64,000 nucleotides of DNA from Pyrenopolyporus hunteri. Taxonomy: Eukaryota > Ascomycota > Sordariomycetes > Xylariales > Hypoxylaceae. Location of the stretch: positions 558,001 to 622,000 of the forward strand of contig CADCXC010000013.1 of the NCBI GenBank assembly GCA_902806595.1, read 5' to 3'. Positions 1 through 9,756 of the stretch are shown here, piece after piece. The position numbers and the translations under genes were made by a program. Below the pieces are notes generated by a model, which did not search any database, had not been told where the DNA came from, and saw only the letters and a list, made by a program, of their open reading frames with translations. The first letter of the stretch is position 1. Every line of letters begins with the position of its first letter.

Positions 1-546
1 GAGGCAGATTTCGTGAAGATTGAGGACCAAACCAACCGAGTTGACATGATCTACCGTTCGACCCTCGATGCATTCGCAGTCTTAGAGGACATCGGATCAC
101 GGCTTCAGAGCTATATTTCCGCCGAGTCAGAGTTTCGTGACAGATGGAGCGAAGAGATCCAGGCGATACAGGACAAGCTGCGCGAAATGGACGAATTGCG
201 AATCTTCTATGAGAACTATTCTAATTCGTACGACGGGTTGGTACTCGAAGTTGAAAGACGAAGGACTCTCGAGGAGAAGATTTGGAGCATCTGGAAGAAG
301 GCGAAGGAGAGCGTCGACAAGATCATCGAAACCGACCGTAAGGAACGCGAGTCGTTTCGACAGGAATTCGCAGAGTATATTCCTAAGGATCTTTGGGCCG
401 GAATGGACGATGCTTTAATTAGATGGGAAATGGTACCCGTCCGGGACGACAAATCTATGACGCGAGATGAGATTGGAAGCCCGTCAAATCTAGGGAGAAG
501 TGTCATTGGAGCTACGGAAACACGGTTTGGGCAAACACTAGACTGA
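1..546 (+). CDS. ATG17: Autophagy-related protein Atg17, C-terminal part (5' end outside window)
   Basis: The frame is open from base 1 to the TGA at 544-546, so the gene runs off the left edge; about 181 C-terminal residues are present. They are largely helical and charged, as expected of the Atg17 coiled-coil rod. The segment near the end (RQEFAEYIPKDLWAGMDD followed by an RWE motif) resembles the conserved Atg17 C-terminal block, in which an FLP-x-D-(I/L)-W-x-G pattern precedes a short aromatic-acidic motif. Atg17 is the scaffold of the Atg1 kinase complex at the phagophore assembly site, acting with Atg29/Atg31 and Atg13 in starvation-induced autophagy (family knowledge). The last roughly 30 residues are variable. 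No intron is visible in this part. The call rests on the C-terminal motif and helical composition only; another long coiled-coil protein is possible but less likely. Confidence 0.72.
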   Translation, partial: EADFVKIEDQTNRVDMIYRSTLDAFAVLEDIGSRLQSYISAESEFRDRWSEEIQAIQDKLREMDELRIFYENYSNSYDGLVLEVERRRTLEEKIWSIWKKAKESVDKIIETDRKERESFRQEFAEYIPKDLWAGMDDALIRWEMVPVRDDKSMTRDEIGSPSNLGRSVIGATETRFGQTLD

Positions 547-748
547 TGATATCTAGGTAGATACGGACCAGGCGTGTTTTGGGGCGGCACGGGCGTTAAG
601 GAGGATTTTTGGCTAAGGATTGGATTCGATGCGGCAGCATCTGCAAGTTTCTCTACTTCGGTAATCAACGCAACTGATCCCCTTCCGCGGATCATTGGAT
701 TCGACGGGTGATAGCCAAAGTTGGCAATATAAATCTCACCTCTCCAAC

Positions 749-1499
749 TCAAGGTTTAGGTGCTTCTTTAATTCTCCTATAGGCCTCTTGAACCTCGTCC
801 AAGTCGCCCATCTTCTCTAGCCATTTCTTGAGCGTCGGATACGGATCTAAGCTGATCTGCGCATTGGCGTGCTGTCGAACCCAAGGCTCGAAGTGCAGGT
901 CAACTGCAGTGAGTCCGCCCGGTAGGATGCTATCGCCGCCGGATTTCTTCAGCTGCCCTTCGATAACTCCATAGCAGCGCTCGGTCTGCTCGACGTAGCG
1001 CTTCAGCGCGTCGTCGTTTCGAACCGGGTTATGGTGCCTAGGCGCAGCGCTTAGTTCTCATTCTATTCCCGCCGAATCAGATACTCTTCTATCGATCAAA
1101 GTAATCATACCTGTACCAATTTGTTTGGCCAGTCATGGGGCCGAGAGTCGTCAAGAGGAAGTATTCCCACTTCTCGAAATCGACGATATCCTGTTCGGTC
1201 TTCCCCCTCGGACCCAATACTTTACCGTCTTTGTCATAGACTCGCCGCAGATAGTTCATGCAGGCCCCAGACTCCCACGCAATAACACCGGTGTTCGGAT
1301 CTTCGAGGGCAGGGACTCGGCCGTTCTCGTTGATCTTTAAGAACGCCGCGCTCTTGACGCCCTTCTCCGGTCGGTCGCCGAGTTCCCACATCCGAATATT
1401 GTAGGGAAGCTTTAGGAACTCTAGGGCCTCGGCGATCTTGATCGGGTTCGGCCCCGTAGGGTGCGCATGCAGTAGAAATGGCTTTATTTCGCTGCCCAT
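749..1499 (-). CDS. Glutathione S-transferase, Ure2p-like
   Basis: Two exons on the minus strand: 1111-1499 and 749-1037, with a 73-bp intron at 1038-1110 (donor GTATGA, acceptor TAG); total 225 residues. The N-terminal half is a thioredoxin-like GST domain: HAHPTGPNPIKIAEALEFL, a GRVPAL segment with the cis-proline that contacts glutathione, and an ESGACMNYL segment equivalent to the usual E-S-x-A-I-x-x-Y-L motif. The C-terminal half is the all-helical domain ending near residue 220, including TAVDLHFEPWV. This arrangement is typical of fungal Ure2-type GSTs, cytosolic enzymes that conjugate or reduce electrophiles with glutathione. The frame across the intron is continuous and the start codon lies just before the first beta strand, so the model should be complete. 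It is tail-to-tail with the ATG17 fragment. Its physiological substrate cannot be told from sequence. Confidence 0.9.
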
Positions 1500-2357
1500 A
1501 GTTGCTCCGACTTAGTAAATAGTCAACGGCTCTTGGTTTGGCGATGCAACTTAGAGTCCCTCTACTTACAAAGAAGTTCCTCATTTTTATACGGCGGGCA
1601 GTATCCATTGTTTTAAAAAATAATTACTACCCTCCAACCACCCCCCTCGACATCCATTACACGGAGACGACGTCATACCCGTTTGGAATAGCCGTCCGAT
1701 TTCGATTCAACAAGAGTACACCTACCTAGGGTAGGTAGTATGGTCGCATCTTCGGTTATGCGTAGATGGCGTTCTTAGCCGTTCCACACCACTTCCCCTC
1801 TCGTTCACGTCTCGGGACACTTATGCCGTTGAACGTTTTAATTAAGCCATTTATAGGCCCCTTAGTGTTTGACAAGTTACACAACTACGCCCACGACAAC
1901 TGGCGCGTCCGAGGGAGGAGGTTAGGATTTCTAAGCTCGGGGATTATAAAGCAGGTTTGTATATCATGATAAGACCCGAAACTACCTCACACCTAATCTA
2001 TCGCGATGAATGCTTTGAAATACAACCGGAATCCGTAAACCGTACCAATAATCTTATGACAAATCCAGACCTGGGGTATTGGCGTGCTACCAATACGCCG
2101 AACAATGCCGATGCTGCTGCTACAAGAAAAACAATATGATACAGTGTCCTGCGGGGATACAGAATGCGTACACGTGTTGGTGCACCTCGACACGAACGAC
2201 GAGCTCAAGCAGTCATTCGACCACGAGCACACAGCCGCTTCGCCTGAATACACCGGTTACCTGGTGTGCTGGGCATATAGAGGGCCAATCCGCGCAGCAA
2301 AGCGCTGCGATGAGGTCGAGGTCCGAAGGCGTTCGGGGATCCCCATGTGCGGACCTG
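1500..2357. other. Intergenic region, GST upstream side
   Basis: 858 bp between the GST start and the stop of the next minus-strand gene. No convincing coding potential is seen; the open frames here lack composition or motifs of real proteins. A CCTAGG/GGTAGG motif occurs near 1722-1740, one of many such intergenic motifs in the window. The stretch next to 1500 is probably the GST promoter. Confidence 0.6.
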
Positions 2358-3293
2358 CTACGAGCCGTCACCCAGCACAACCCAGGCTTCTCCGGTGCCG
2401 GACGTCGCGTCTACGGCGTCCTCCACGTCAGCATCTGCATCGGCATTGCTTAGAACATCGGCGTCTCGTAAGACCGCCCACTCGTAAGGGTCTTCCTCGT
2501 CCTCTCTCTCGGAACCGGAAACTAAGGCGGGGGGATAAGGTGCCGCCAGGGCAGGTGATTCGAATATAGGCGACGAGCCCTCCGGGAGCTCGGGGATAGC
2601 AGAGAGAGCTACGTCCTTGTATGATCGTACAGGTAAGTTGCCGTCCCTGTAGTTTTCTTTAGAAGTCGAGATGTCCTCCACAGGGGCGGGAATTTCGACC
2701 GTTTGAGGTGCCAGAAACTGTTCAAAATCCACATCTTGATCCAGAAGCGCGAACGAGAGATCTAAGTATAGATCAGACAGTTCCTGGCGCTGCTTCCTAG
2801 CGCGCTTTGCAGGACGTACTGAGTACACGGGCTCAGAGTGAACGATGGTGTCCAAATTGAAATAGGAGCCGCGTGTATACTCGTCATCATACAAGAGGCC
2901 CAATTTATATAAATCAGAGTCGTCCTCAACCACGTCGGAGTAGAATCCCGTAATTGTCTTGGGCTCACGGAAGGCTTCTTGGCGTTCGAGTCGGGGCATG
3001 CTGGGACGGCGGTCGCTGGGCAGCGTAACACTGGGGTCGGCAGCCAGACGGCGGCCGTCTTCGTCGTCTTCCCCCCATCCCGAATACGAGAAGCGAGGTC
3101 TTCGCTGCCGCGACGTGCGGTTAACCTGGGTTTTGGTGATCCGAACGGACCGTCCGAGGGTTTCTTGTTTGAGGGCTTTCCTATAACTCTGATCTATATC
3201 TATATGATTCGGCCGTCTAATCGTTGTGGCAATCGGCCCAGACAGTCGACGGCGAAACTGCTGGTGAGCCGGGAGTAGTGCAACGGTGGCCAT
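2358..3293 (-). CDS. Conserved-looking hypothetical protein, acidic C-terminus
   Basis: A single open frame of 311 codons beginning MATVALLPAHQQF and ending in an acidic tail with WVVLGDGS. I do not recognise a named family. The N-terminal 100 residues are basic and Arg-rich (several RR pairs, an RQRRPRFSY segment); the middle has hydrophobic/acidic stretches around YLDLSFALLDQDVDFEQF; the C-terminal third is proline- and glutamate-rich with an Asp/Ala repeat (DADADAD) before the final Trp motif. There is no signal peptide or membrane segment. The composition suggests a largely disordered nuclear or cytoplasmic protein, but that is inference. Codon usage and length support a real gene, and no intron is needed. 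Overlapping frames on both strands are shadows of this one. Confidence 0.6.
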   Translation of the reverse strand: MATVALLPAHQQFRRRLSGPIATTIRRPNHIDIDQSYRKALKQETLGRSVRITKTQVNRTSRQRRPRFSYSGWGEDDEDGRRLAADPSVTLPSDRRPSMPRLERQEAFREPKTITGFYSDVVEDDSDLYKLGLLYDDEYTRGSYFNLDTIVHSEPVYSVRPAKRARKQRQELSDLYLDLSFALLDQDVDFEQFLAPQTVEIPAPVEDISTSKENYRDGNLPVRSYKDVALSAIPELPEGSSPIFESPALAAPYPPALVSGSEREDEEDPYEWAVLRDADVLSNADADADVEDAVDATSGTGEAWVVLGDGS

Positions 3294-4823
3294 GGTGAAC
3301 TTATAAGAAAATTAAACGGGTATGAGATATTGTATTACTTATGAACACGTAAAGTAAAAGCAAAAGCAAAGTCAAGTGCAAAAAGGCGTAATGGATGCCA
3401 CGCGCAGGGCGCCGGTAGCGTGAGTATTCTCGGTAATGATAGCTAGTAATAGAGAGAGATGGAAGCTGAGAGAACGGAGACGTGGTTTATAAAGTCGAAC
3501 CTTTGGCACATGAATCATCGTAACATCCAGCCTTAGATTATATCTGGGGGAGTCATCGGGGGCGATGTCGTTCTTGATAGCGTCCAACCAGTACACCCAG
3601 TGCCGAGGCGTGTAAGATGATTGGCCCGATGTTCGAGTCACAGTGAGTCACTGATCCTATTACCTCGTTAGCCCAAACAGCGATATCCTGATAGGTGGCG
3701 CAGCGCAGGCAGAACCGGCTCAATCCAGTAACTCGTTGGAGAATTTAGTGACATTAGGGCCTATGTCTAGGCAAGAATATGTCAGAAAATATGTCAGATG
3801 AGCAATATTCTAGGCAAAAGGTGTCTTATATATGATTGATGCCATCGGCCTTTTTCGAGTGTTACTTCCTCGAATACCTAGGTAAGTAATAATAGAGTAT
3901 GGAAAGACTCTTGATCGATTTATAATAAGAATATTAAAAGCGTATTGCTCATTTGTTAGCAAGAAACACAGCAATCGCATTCGCCTCGGGAGTCCGTTGA
4001 CGGACGGGATAGAAATGGATATAGTAAAATGTGAAATGACCAGAGAACTCTGCTGGATATCTGACGGATACGGGAGGGACGAGACTTCTATAGATGAATA
4101 AACCTGCATTATACGGAGGAATAATCATTTACGTGATATATGTAATTATAGCTTACTGCCTTTCCATGCTCAAGCGGTTGAACCTTCGGCCAAGGAAGCC
4201 CCTTATCTCAAGGGGTCGCTTAAGTCGCGCCATCCGCAGTAAGATCCACCTCTTAGCTGCATACGCGTCCAACGCACTGCGTACTGGTACCTACAGGCAT
4301 TACCCCGAGCAGCCTAGGTGGGTATAGACCTAGATACTTCAACGTCTTTCTTTACTATCGATCTTCAACATGAACAACAACCCTCATACAAAAAATAAAA
4401 AAAAAAATAAAAAAAATATCGAAATCAGCCATAGACTCGAACGGTATACCACCGTCCCCTGATCCGTTATAGACACAATCTCCGGACGAGCTCGCTTTAA
4501 GCATAAAGAGGTATCAAACGCATTGTAATTAAGGTGTCCATATGAAAGCGACGATCTCGACCGGCTCGTCACAGTTTAATAATAAATCCATAATTCCCCA
4601 GTACCACAGCATCCACGCAATCTACCACCTATTCTTGTTTTTTCCTCTGTATTGCTACCCCTAGGTCTCCGGTATTCTCGATCGACTTCGAATTCATCCG
4701 GCTCTTCAATGCAAAGACATCGCTCGCTTACGTCTTCCTCTCGTTTCCCATCTCCTTCGTCTACGGCGTCCTACAGTCTCCGACCTGATTGAAAACATCT
4801 CAGTATCACTAAGAGTATTAAAA
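3294..4823. other. Intergenic region
   Basis: 1530 bp without a convincing gene. It contains A/T-rich stretches, a CCTAGGTAAGTA motif near 3878, CCTAGGTGGGTATAG near 4312 and an A-tract at 4389-4417. A short tRNA-like B-box next to that A-tract was examined and rejected. The last 100-150 bp probably hold the promoter of the Mpv17-family gene. Confidence 0.55.
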
Positions 4824-5423
4824 ATGCCTTCGCAAATGACAAAGGCCACCTTGGCTGCCGCAGGCCTATCCAGCGCGTCCAACATCCTCGCCCAGTTCCT
4901 CGAAGCGTACCGAGACAGCCGCCCTTTCGTATTCGATTTTGCCAATTTCCTGCGCTTCGTTACCGTCACCTTTATCACCGCCCCTCCGAATTATATGTGG
5001 CAACAATTTCTGGAGCGCAGTTTTCCCGCCTACGAGCGGAGGACGCCCGCCATTGACATAGAAAAACAGGATGCGGACGACGAGGACGCGCGGGTACAGG
5101 GGAACAGCAAAGAAAAGCAGCCGAAGTTGAATTTGCGCAATACGTTCGCCAAGTGGTTCATTGACTGCATCACTCTAGGCGCTATTTTCAACACGGTCGC
5201 ATTCTTCATACTCATGGGCATATTGAAGAGCCAATCCCTGGCCCAGATTAAGCAGAACATTAAGACCGAGACCATCCCCGTCATCGTCGCCGGGTACAAG
5301 ATCTGGCCCTTCGCCTCCATCATCAGCTTCAGCTGCGTGCCGGTGGAGCGACGGATCGTCTTCCTCAATTTTGTGGGACTGTTGTGGGGGATTTACATGA
5401 GCCTCGTCGCCTCCAGAGTTTAA
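4824..5423 (+). CDS. Mpv17/PMP22 family integral membrane protein
   Basis: A single exon of 199 residues. The N-terminal segment (MTKATLAAAGLSSASNILAQFLEAY) corresponds to the family's first helix ending in the conserved (D/N)-x-x-x-Q pattern. A central region has APPNYMWQQFLE, matching the G/P-P-x-x-H/Y-x-W-Y motif. The C-terminus (KIWPFASIISFSCVPVERRIVFLNFVGLLWGIYMS, read in overlapping parts) carries the signature W-P-x-x-x-x-x-x-F-x-x-V-P-x-x-x-R and terminal W-x-x-Y-x-S. Three to four membrane segments are visible, with an acidic linker at about residues 80-105. Relatives are Mpv17, Sym1 and PMP22 in inner mitochondrial or peroxisomal membranes, thought to form small channels or affect membrane homeostasis. 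The localisation of this copy is not clear from sequence. Its length is close to the family norm. Confidence 0.87.
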   Translation: MPSQMTKATLAAAGLSSASNILAQFLEAYRDSRPFVFDFANFLRFVTVTFITAPPNYMWQQFLERSFPAYERRTPAIDIEKQDADDEDARVQGNSKEKQPKLNLRNTFAKWFIDCITLGAIFNTVAFFILMGILKSQSLAQIKQNIKTETIPVIVAGYKIWPFASIISFSCVPVERRIVFLNFVGLLWGIYMSLVASRV

Positions 5424-6273
5424 AGTCGTTGATCGGGCTGATCGATCACGATCGACACATCGATAACTGAGGGACCTGGTGTACCATTGATCAGTGCACA
5501 TTCCGGCAGCGTGGATGGGCGGCTATCCTACGAAGGTGGACCCCTATGTGTAGAATATGTTCAGGCATTTCGAACCACGCCGTCTTTATAACAGCTTTCG
5601 CCTGGGTCTCGGATTCGAACATGTCCAATCCCTGGAACGATGTTTTCGAGATTACCTCCGGCAGAAAATGAATGCTGAGCTTTGCAGGTCAAGCTTTGCA
5701 TCCATCAGGTCGCCGGTCCTAGAGACTTGACCAAGATATCACTCCAGATTTGCCAACGAATATATCCCACCTATCCAATACGGTGGCAAACTCTTGATTT
5801 ATGAAGTGTGATTTATATTTTAGCCTCCACGGACTTGGACCTCGTTTATCTAAATCTAAATGGATAGCAGGTAGTAATAAATCCGCAACGTACAGTTTTA
5901 CATCACACTATGCTTTTAGTAAGAGGCCTAATGTACCCAGTAGAAACAATCCTCTAGGCGGATGAGGTGGTTATTGAACTCGAATCCGGACGATTGCGGT
6001 GAACGAATTTCATATTCTAGCTAATTCTCGTAGGTAATCATTCTTACGTCCCAAGACCATGGAGATCAAAATCGCAAGAAACCAAAGATCTACGTACCAA
6101 TGATACTTCTATATACCCAGTTCTATCCGGTATAAAGATCTGGCCCATCCGGAGGCCCGATAACCAAGGCGAAATCCATATCAGACGAGTCAGTCTACCA
6201 AATCGATTCCATATGCAATGACCAGGCGCACGCTTACTAGTTCCTGAATAACAAAATTATTATTTCTATTCCC
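5424..6273. other. Intergenic region between convergent genes
   Basis: 850 bp between the Mpv17-family stop and the ferric reductase stop. It is rich in stop codons in all frames, and I see no gene, RNA or obvious repeat. Confidence 0.55.
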
Positions 6274-8247
6274 TTACCAACCGAACTTCTCTACCCGGAG
6301 TTGAATATCGGTACCAGACCTGACAGCTTCAGCACAAGCATTTCTCGCGGTCCTGTTGAGGCCATCAGGCCCTGATACCACGAATCCTACCTTTCCAACC
6401 GAGGTAGCCGTCAAGTCGGCAACATAACCAGGAATATCTGGTCTACCCGCCTCGTTCGTTGGCTCGGGGATAGTTACGTGGACTCCAAGCTTCTGTAAGT
6501 CGGTGATCCGCTCTTCCGGTATCCAGGAACGTTGGGCTCGGGAGTGCGTCACCCAGATGAGATGGACCTGCCTCTTTCCGTGGTGACTCGTGACTAGATC
6601 CCATGCCAGGGGAAAGACAACCGCAATTCCGGATCCACCAGCAATGAGGACGGCATTTTCGCATGACCTCAGCATATTAAGGGGATCTTGAGACCCGTAC
6701 GGCCCATCCAAGCGAACGGCAACCCTCGAATTGGAGCGTGCGTAATCCAGAAGTTGGGAAGTAAATCCAGATTGAACTCTGATCAGCAAACTTAACCAAG
6801 CATGGTTCGGCGTGCTTGAAGGATCCACTACAGGCGCAGCAGACGCGATAGTAAACGGATGAGCCTGAAGTGAATGAGTCCGCCCAAGTAAAGGGATTGA
6901 GATGAATACATGATCAGCAGGGCGCCAGCCATGCTTGATGTTTTGCCAGACAGATCCTAGACAACCTTGGCGGCTAAGTGTAGGTATGTCCCAGTCCATG
7001 GATAGTAGCAAAGTTTGACCGTCTTCCAACACTTCGAGGTCCGCAGTAAAATTTTCAGACTTCATCCACAGGCGCCAGATGAGCCGATCAACGCAGAAAA
7101 TGGCTAGTGATGCGCACACGTATGGTCGGCTCGAGAAGAAATGAAACCATAGGCACACGAGCGCCACTATTTGCAATATAACGTGTGATGCCAAAAACAA
7201 TTCGTACCATCGCTGTCGAAAACTCCCAAGAGACGTAAAGTATAGCAATTCATATGCCGCGAACGTCCCAATGCCAAAAAGAATGAGGGGGTGGGTGATA
7301 TACGCGTAAAAGCCGCCGGGCTTTAGCCACGCAGGCGAGATAAAGAGCCTCCATATAATCATGCCGGCGAAATGGACGACTGCCTCGAAGCACATGAATT
7401 CGCCGAGACGGCGGTGGAAGATGTTGAGAGCTTCGTACGAATGGCCCGTGAGCGCTTTTAGCGGCTGGTTCTTGGCAGCGAGAAGGTAAAGAAGCGGAAG
7501 ATTGACGACGAATATGATACCGGCCCGGTCCGCGAAGGCAAAGAAGTACTTTAACTCCCAGGGACACTGGTAGAGATGGTAAAAGATGTTAAGACCCAGG
7601 AAAGCCGAAACAAAAAGAGACGTTCCGTTCGATGGCAAAGTCCGGTTAATGTATGGGATTGGCCGCGGCTGGTACATCAATAGAGAGTTCAGAGCCCTCG
7701 TGAAGCGACCCCTTGGTCCCTCTGGCGACAGCCGTCGTCGCGGGGTCCCGAGAAGAGGAAGTCTCTCAACATCCTCATCGACAGCTTTTAATGTAACTTG
7801 TGATGATAATGATCCCTCAAGGGTGCTGCTAGAAGACGACTCGGCTTCGTTCGCGGTCTCCGATTCTTCGGTCGTCTTCCCTTGCGCTTCCGTAGCCGTG
7901 GCCGAGCCTTGTTCGATTTCCCTGCATCTGGATCTCTCCCGTATCCTCTCGACTAAGTGGGACAAAGCAAATAGGGCAATAATTACTAGTAGGACGATGT
8001 TATAGGTGTAAATGACGGTGCGGCCGTGGAGGATGTGATAGATTAGGGTCCGAAGATACTGTAGTCGCTCTGGATCCGTCGGGATTTCCCGGACTGGGTT
8101 GTCGTCGAAGAAAGGAGAGACTTCATCTAGGATGGGAGGAGGCCGCGATGTCCTCAGGGTTTGTTTGAAGGCTTCAACGGCCCAGCCCGTGTCAAATCGG
8201 TTGACGGACATCGTCTCCTTGACATTTGGTAGTATCGATGTAGGCAA
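6274..8247 (-). CDS. Ferric reductase-like transmembrane oxidoreductase (FRE/NOX superfamily)
   Basis: One exon, 657 residues. An N-terminal membrane segment (about 78-98) is followed by a low-complexity acidic loop (about 110-160) and then a six-helix ferric reductase domain (about 205-395). The bis-heme ligands are visible as two His pairs, each separated by 13 residues: H278/H292 (in FHRRLGEF and VHFAGM) and H355/H369 (in SHVILQ and WFHFF). The FAD-binding motif HPFTIAS is at 463-469 and the NAD(P)H-binding GGSG at about 537-540; the tail has a GPDGL motif and ends FGW. It would carry electrons from cytosolic NADPH through FAD and two hemes to ferric or cupric chelates at the plasma membrane, feeding iron or copper uptake. 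There is no cleavable signal peptide. A second in-frame Met at residue 13 could be the start. An iron-type GATA site lies 41-49 bp upstream, supporting an iron role. Exact substrate unknown. Confidence 0.9.
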   Translation of the reverse strand: MPTSILPNVKETMSVNRFDTGWAVEAFKQTLRTSRPPPILDEVSPFFDDNPVREIPTDPERLQYLRTLIYHILHGRTVIYTYNIVLLVIIALFALSHLVERIRERSRCREIEQGSATATEAQGKTTEESETANEAESSSSSTLEGSLSSQVTLKAVDEDVERLPLLGTPRRRLSPEGPRGRFTRALNSLLMYQPRPIPYINRTLPSNGTSLFVSAFLGLNIFYHLYQCPWELKYFFAFADRAGIIFVVNLPLLYLLAAKNQPLKALTGHSYEALNIFHRRLGEFMCFEAVVHFAGMIIWRLFISPAWLKPGGFYAYITHPLILFGIGTFAAYELLYFTSLGSFRQRWYELFLASHVILQIVALVCLWFHFFSSRPYVCASLAIFCVDRLIWRLWMKSENFTADLEVLEDGQTLLLSMDWDIPTLSRQGCLGSVWQNIKHGWRPADHVFISIPLLGRTHSLQAHPFTIASAAPVVDPSSTPNHAWLSLLIRVQSGFTSQLLDYARSNSRVAVRLDGPYGSQDPLNMLRSCENAVLIAGGSGIAVVFPLAWDLVTSHHGKRQVHLIWVTHSRAQRSWIPEERITDLQKLGVHVTIPEPTNEAGRPDIPGYVADLTATSVGKVGFVVSGPDGLNRTARNACAEAVRSGTDIQLRVEKFGW

Positions 8248-8631
8248 GAGTTAATTACTGTAACCGGGGGATCAATACAACAAGATCTTATCAGATTGAT
8301 AAACTCCAACTAATCCTTGGCGGGCTGCCACGTTTGGGCACATGACACCCGTGGGGGTACGCGTGAGGGGGTTGGAGGGTGACGCGTGGCTTGGCAGGAT
8401 TCTGTCTTATCGGGCGTTTGCGATAAGTGACCAGATAACCAGATTCAGGGGGTTCCAGTTTGGTCCAGTTAAACATTTACAACTAACAGATTGATTAGGT
8501 CAACAAATTCCTATTCACTATTACGAGACTATTAATACCTATTTTATGCTCGAAGTCAAGGATCATATTATCATCGCTGGGGGATTTGAGATAGCCACCC
8601 AGCTGCCCCTAAATCCAAATCAAAGATCACG
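8248..8631. promoter_or_regulatory. Divergent promoter region, ferric reductase / DUF218 gene
   Basis: 384 bp between two head-to-head start codons. It contains at least five GATA cores, one of them in the extended iron-type form, and no open frame of note. It should hold both promoters. Whether the DUF218 gene shares the iron regulation cannot be told. Confidence 0.55.
8288..8296 (-). promoter_or_regulatory. Perfect ATCWGATAA iron-regulator (SreA/SRE-type) GATA site
   Basis: On the minus strand this reads ATCTGATAA, an exact match to the ATCWGATAA consensus reported for the fungal siderophore/iron repressor GATA factors (SreA, SRE, Urbs1 family). It lies 41-49 bp upstream of the ferric reductase start codon. 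Further GATA cores follow at 8298-8302, 8407-8411 (TTATC), 8422-8426 and 8434-8438, so the 384-bp divergent promoter holds a cluster. Binding is inferred; close spacing to the ATG means it may lie in the 5' UTR. Confidence 0.5.
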
Positions 8632-9315
8632 ATGACGAATCCTCCATGGAGTACCAGTTTAGAAGAGGCATATGACGCTTCAAAAGATGGGGAAATCCTA
8701 TACAATTATCACCAGTTACATATGTCGCTTGACAAGGATGTAGACGCTGTCTTCTGTCTGTGTAGCTTGGACACTCGCGTGGCGGAGCGCGCTGCCCAAC
8801 TCTTTCTCGACGGCTACGGCAAGTATCTCATATTTGCTGGCGGCGTCGGAAGACTTACGCAGGACCGTTATGACAAGCCGGAGGCCCAAGTGTTCGCTGA
8901 CATAGCCATCAAGATGGGGGTTCCCGAAGAGAAACTTGTTATCGAGCCCCTATCTACGAACACTGGTGAGAATGTTCGCTTCACGTACGCCCTGCTTCAA
9001 GAGAGGGGTCTGAAATTGAACTCTTTTCTCCTCGTCCAAAAGCCATATATGGAGAGAAGAACGTTCGCGACGTTCAAGAAGCAATGGCCAGACCCTACCA
9101 CACAGATTAAGGTCACCTCGCCACAGTTTGCATGGAGCGAGTATCCGAACAGTGACAACCCCAGAGATTTGGTTATCAATATTGCCGTAGGCGATTTGAT
9201 TCGCATTCGGGATTACCCATCGAAGGGATTTCAGATACCCCAAGATATCCCCGATGAAGTCTGGCAGGCTGCCCAGCGACTCATCCGTGCAGGTTATGAT
9301 AGCCATTTACCCTGA
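8632..9315 (+). CDS. DUF218 / YdcF-like protein
   Basis: Single exon, 227 residues, no signal peptide or membrane segment. The DUF218 core spans about residues 38-195: a first strand with VDAVFCLCSLDTRVAERAAQ, then a glycine-rich turn (IFAGGVGRLT), EAQVFADIAIKMGVPEEKLV, the family hallmark STNTGENVRFT, LVQKPYMERRTFATF and a final VGDLIRIRDYP. In E. coli, YdcF binds S-adenosylmethionine and SanA/ElyC relatives act at the envelope; the reaction of soluble fungal versions is unknown, so only the fold is claimed. The gene is transcribed away from the ferric reductase across a shared promoter. The start is the only in-frame ATG that gives a full N-terminal helix. Confidence 0.88.
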   Translation: MTNPPWSTSLEEAYDASKDGEILYNYHQLHMSLDKDVDAVFCLCSLDTRVAERAAQLFLDGYGKYLIFAGGVGRLTQDRYDKPEAQVFADIAIKMGVPEEKLVIEPLSTNTGENVRFTYALLQERGLKLNSFLLVQKPYMERRTFATFKKQWPDPTTQIKVTSPQFAWSEYPNSDNPRDLVINIAVGDLIRIRDYPSKGFQIPQDIPDEVWQAAQRLIRAGYDSHLP

Positions 9316-9756
9316 GGAAGTGTGTGTCGGGGAAATCTTGCCTATCTACATAGTGTTGTCCGATCTGAGAGCGATAAGTGTTTTTGTCTGAGATCCAGGA
9401 TCCTGTCGAAGGCTTGGCTCTAATTTGTTCAGCTTGCAGATCATCCGTGTAGTAAGTGGTATCTGCATAATCTACAAATATTTTCAAGTACCAATTCTAC
9501 CCCTCTAAGTTCAAGCAGTATCTTACAATTAATTGGGAACCTAGGTACCTAACATCCCCATAACCCATCAAGATAAAGTCATTCTTATCAACGAATTAAT
9601 ATCCTAGTAACTGGCAAATGTCTAGCTAATATAGAGCGCAAATTCATGGAAGTGCCTATTAATATTCTACTGAATGTAATTTGAACTCGAACACCAATGC
9701 GCCAGAGAATTTATATCCAACTTTTCCATGTTCCAATAAAAATGCTCAACCCGACA
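9316..9756. other. Intergenic region between convergent genes
   Basis: 441 bp between the DUF218 stop and the stop of the small secreted protein gene. It contains one CCTAGGTACCTA motif near 9541 and nothing else I can support. Confidence 0.5.

Noticed and set aside
4384..4500. tRNA-like B-box (GTTCGAGTC on the minus strand) followed by a T-run, suggesting a Pol III gene
   Set aside because: The T-arm stem does not pair, no acceptor stem or A-box at proper distance could be found; chance resemblance is more likely.
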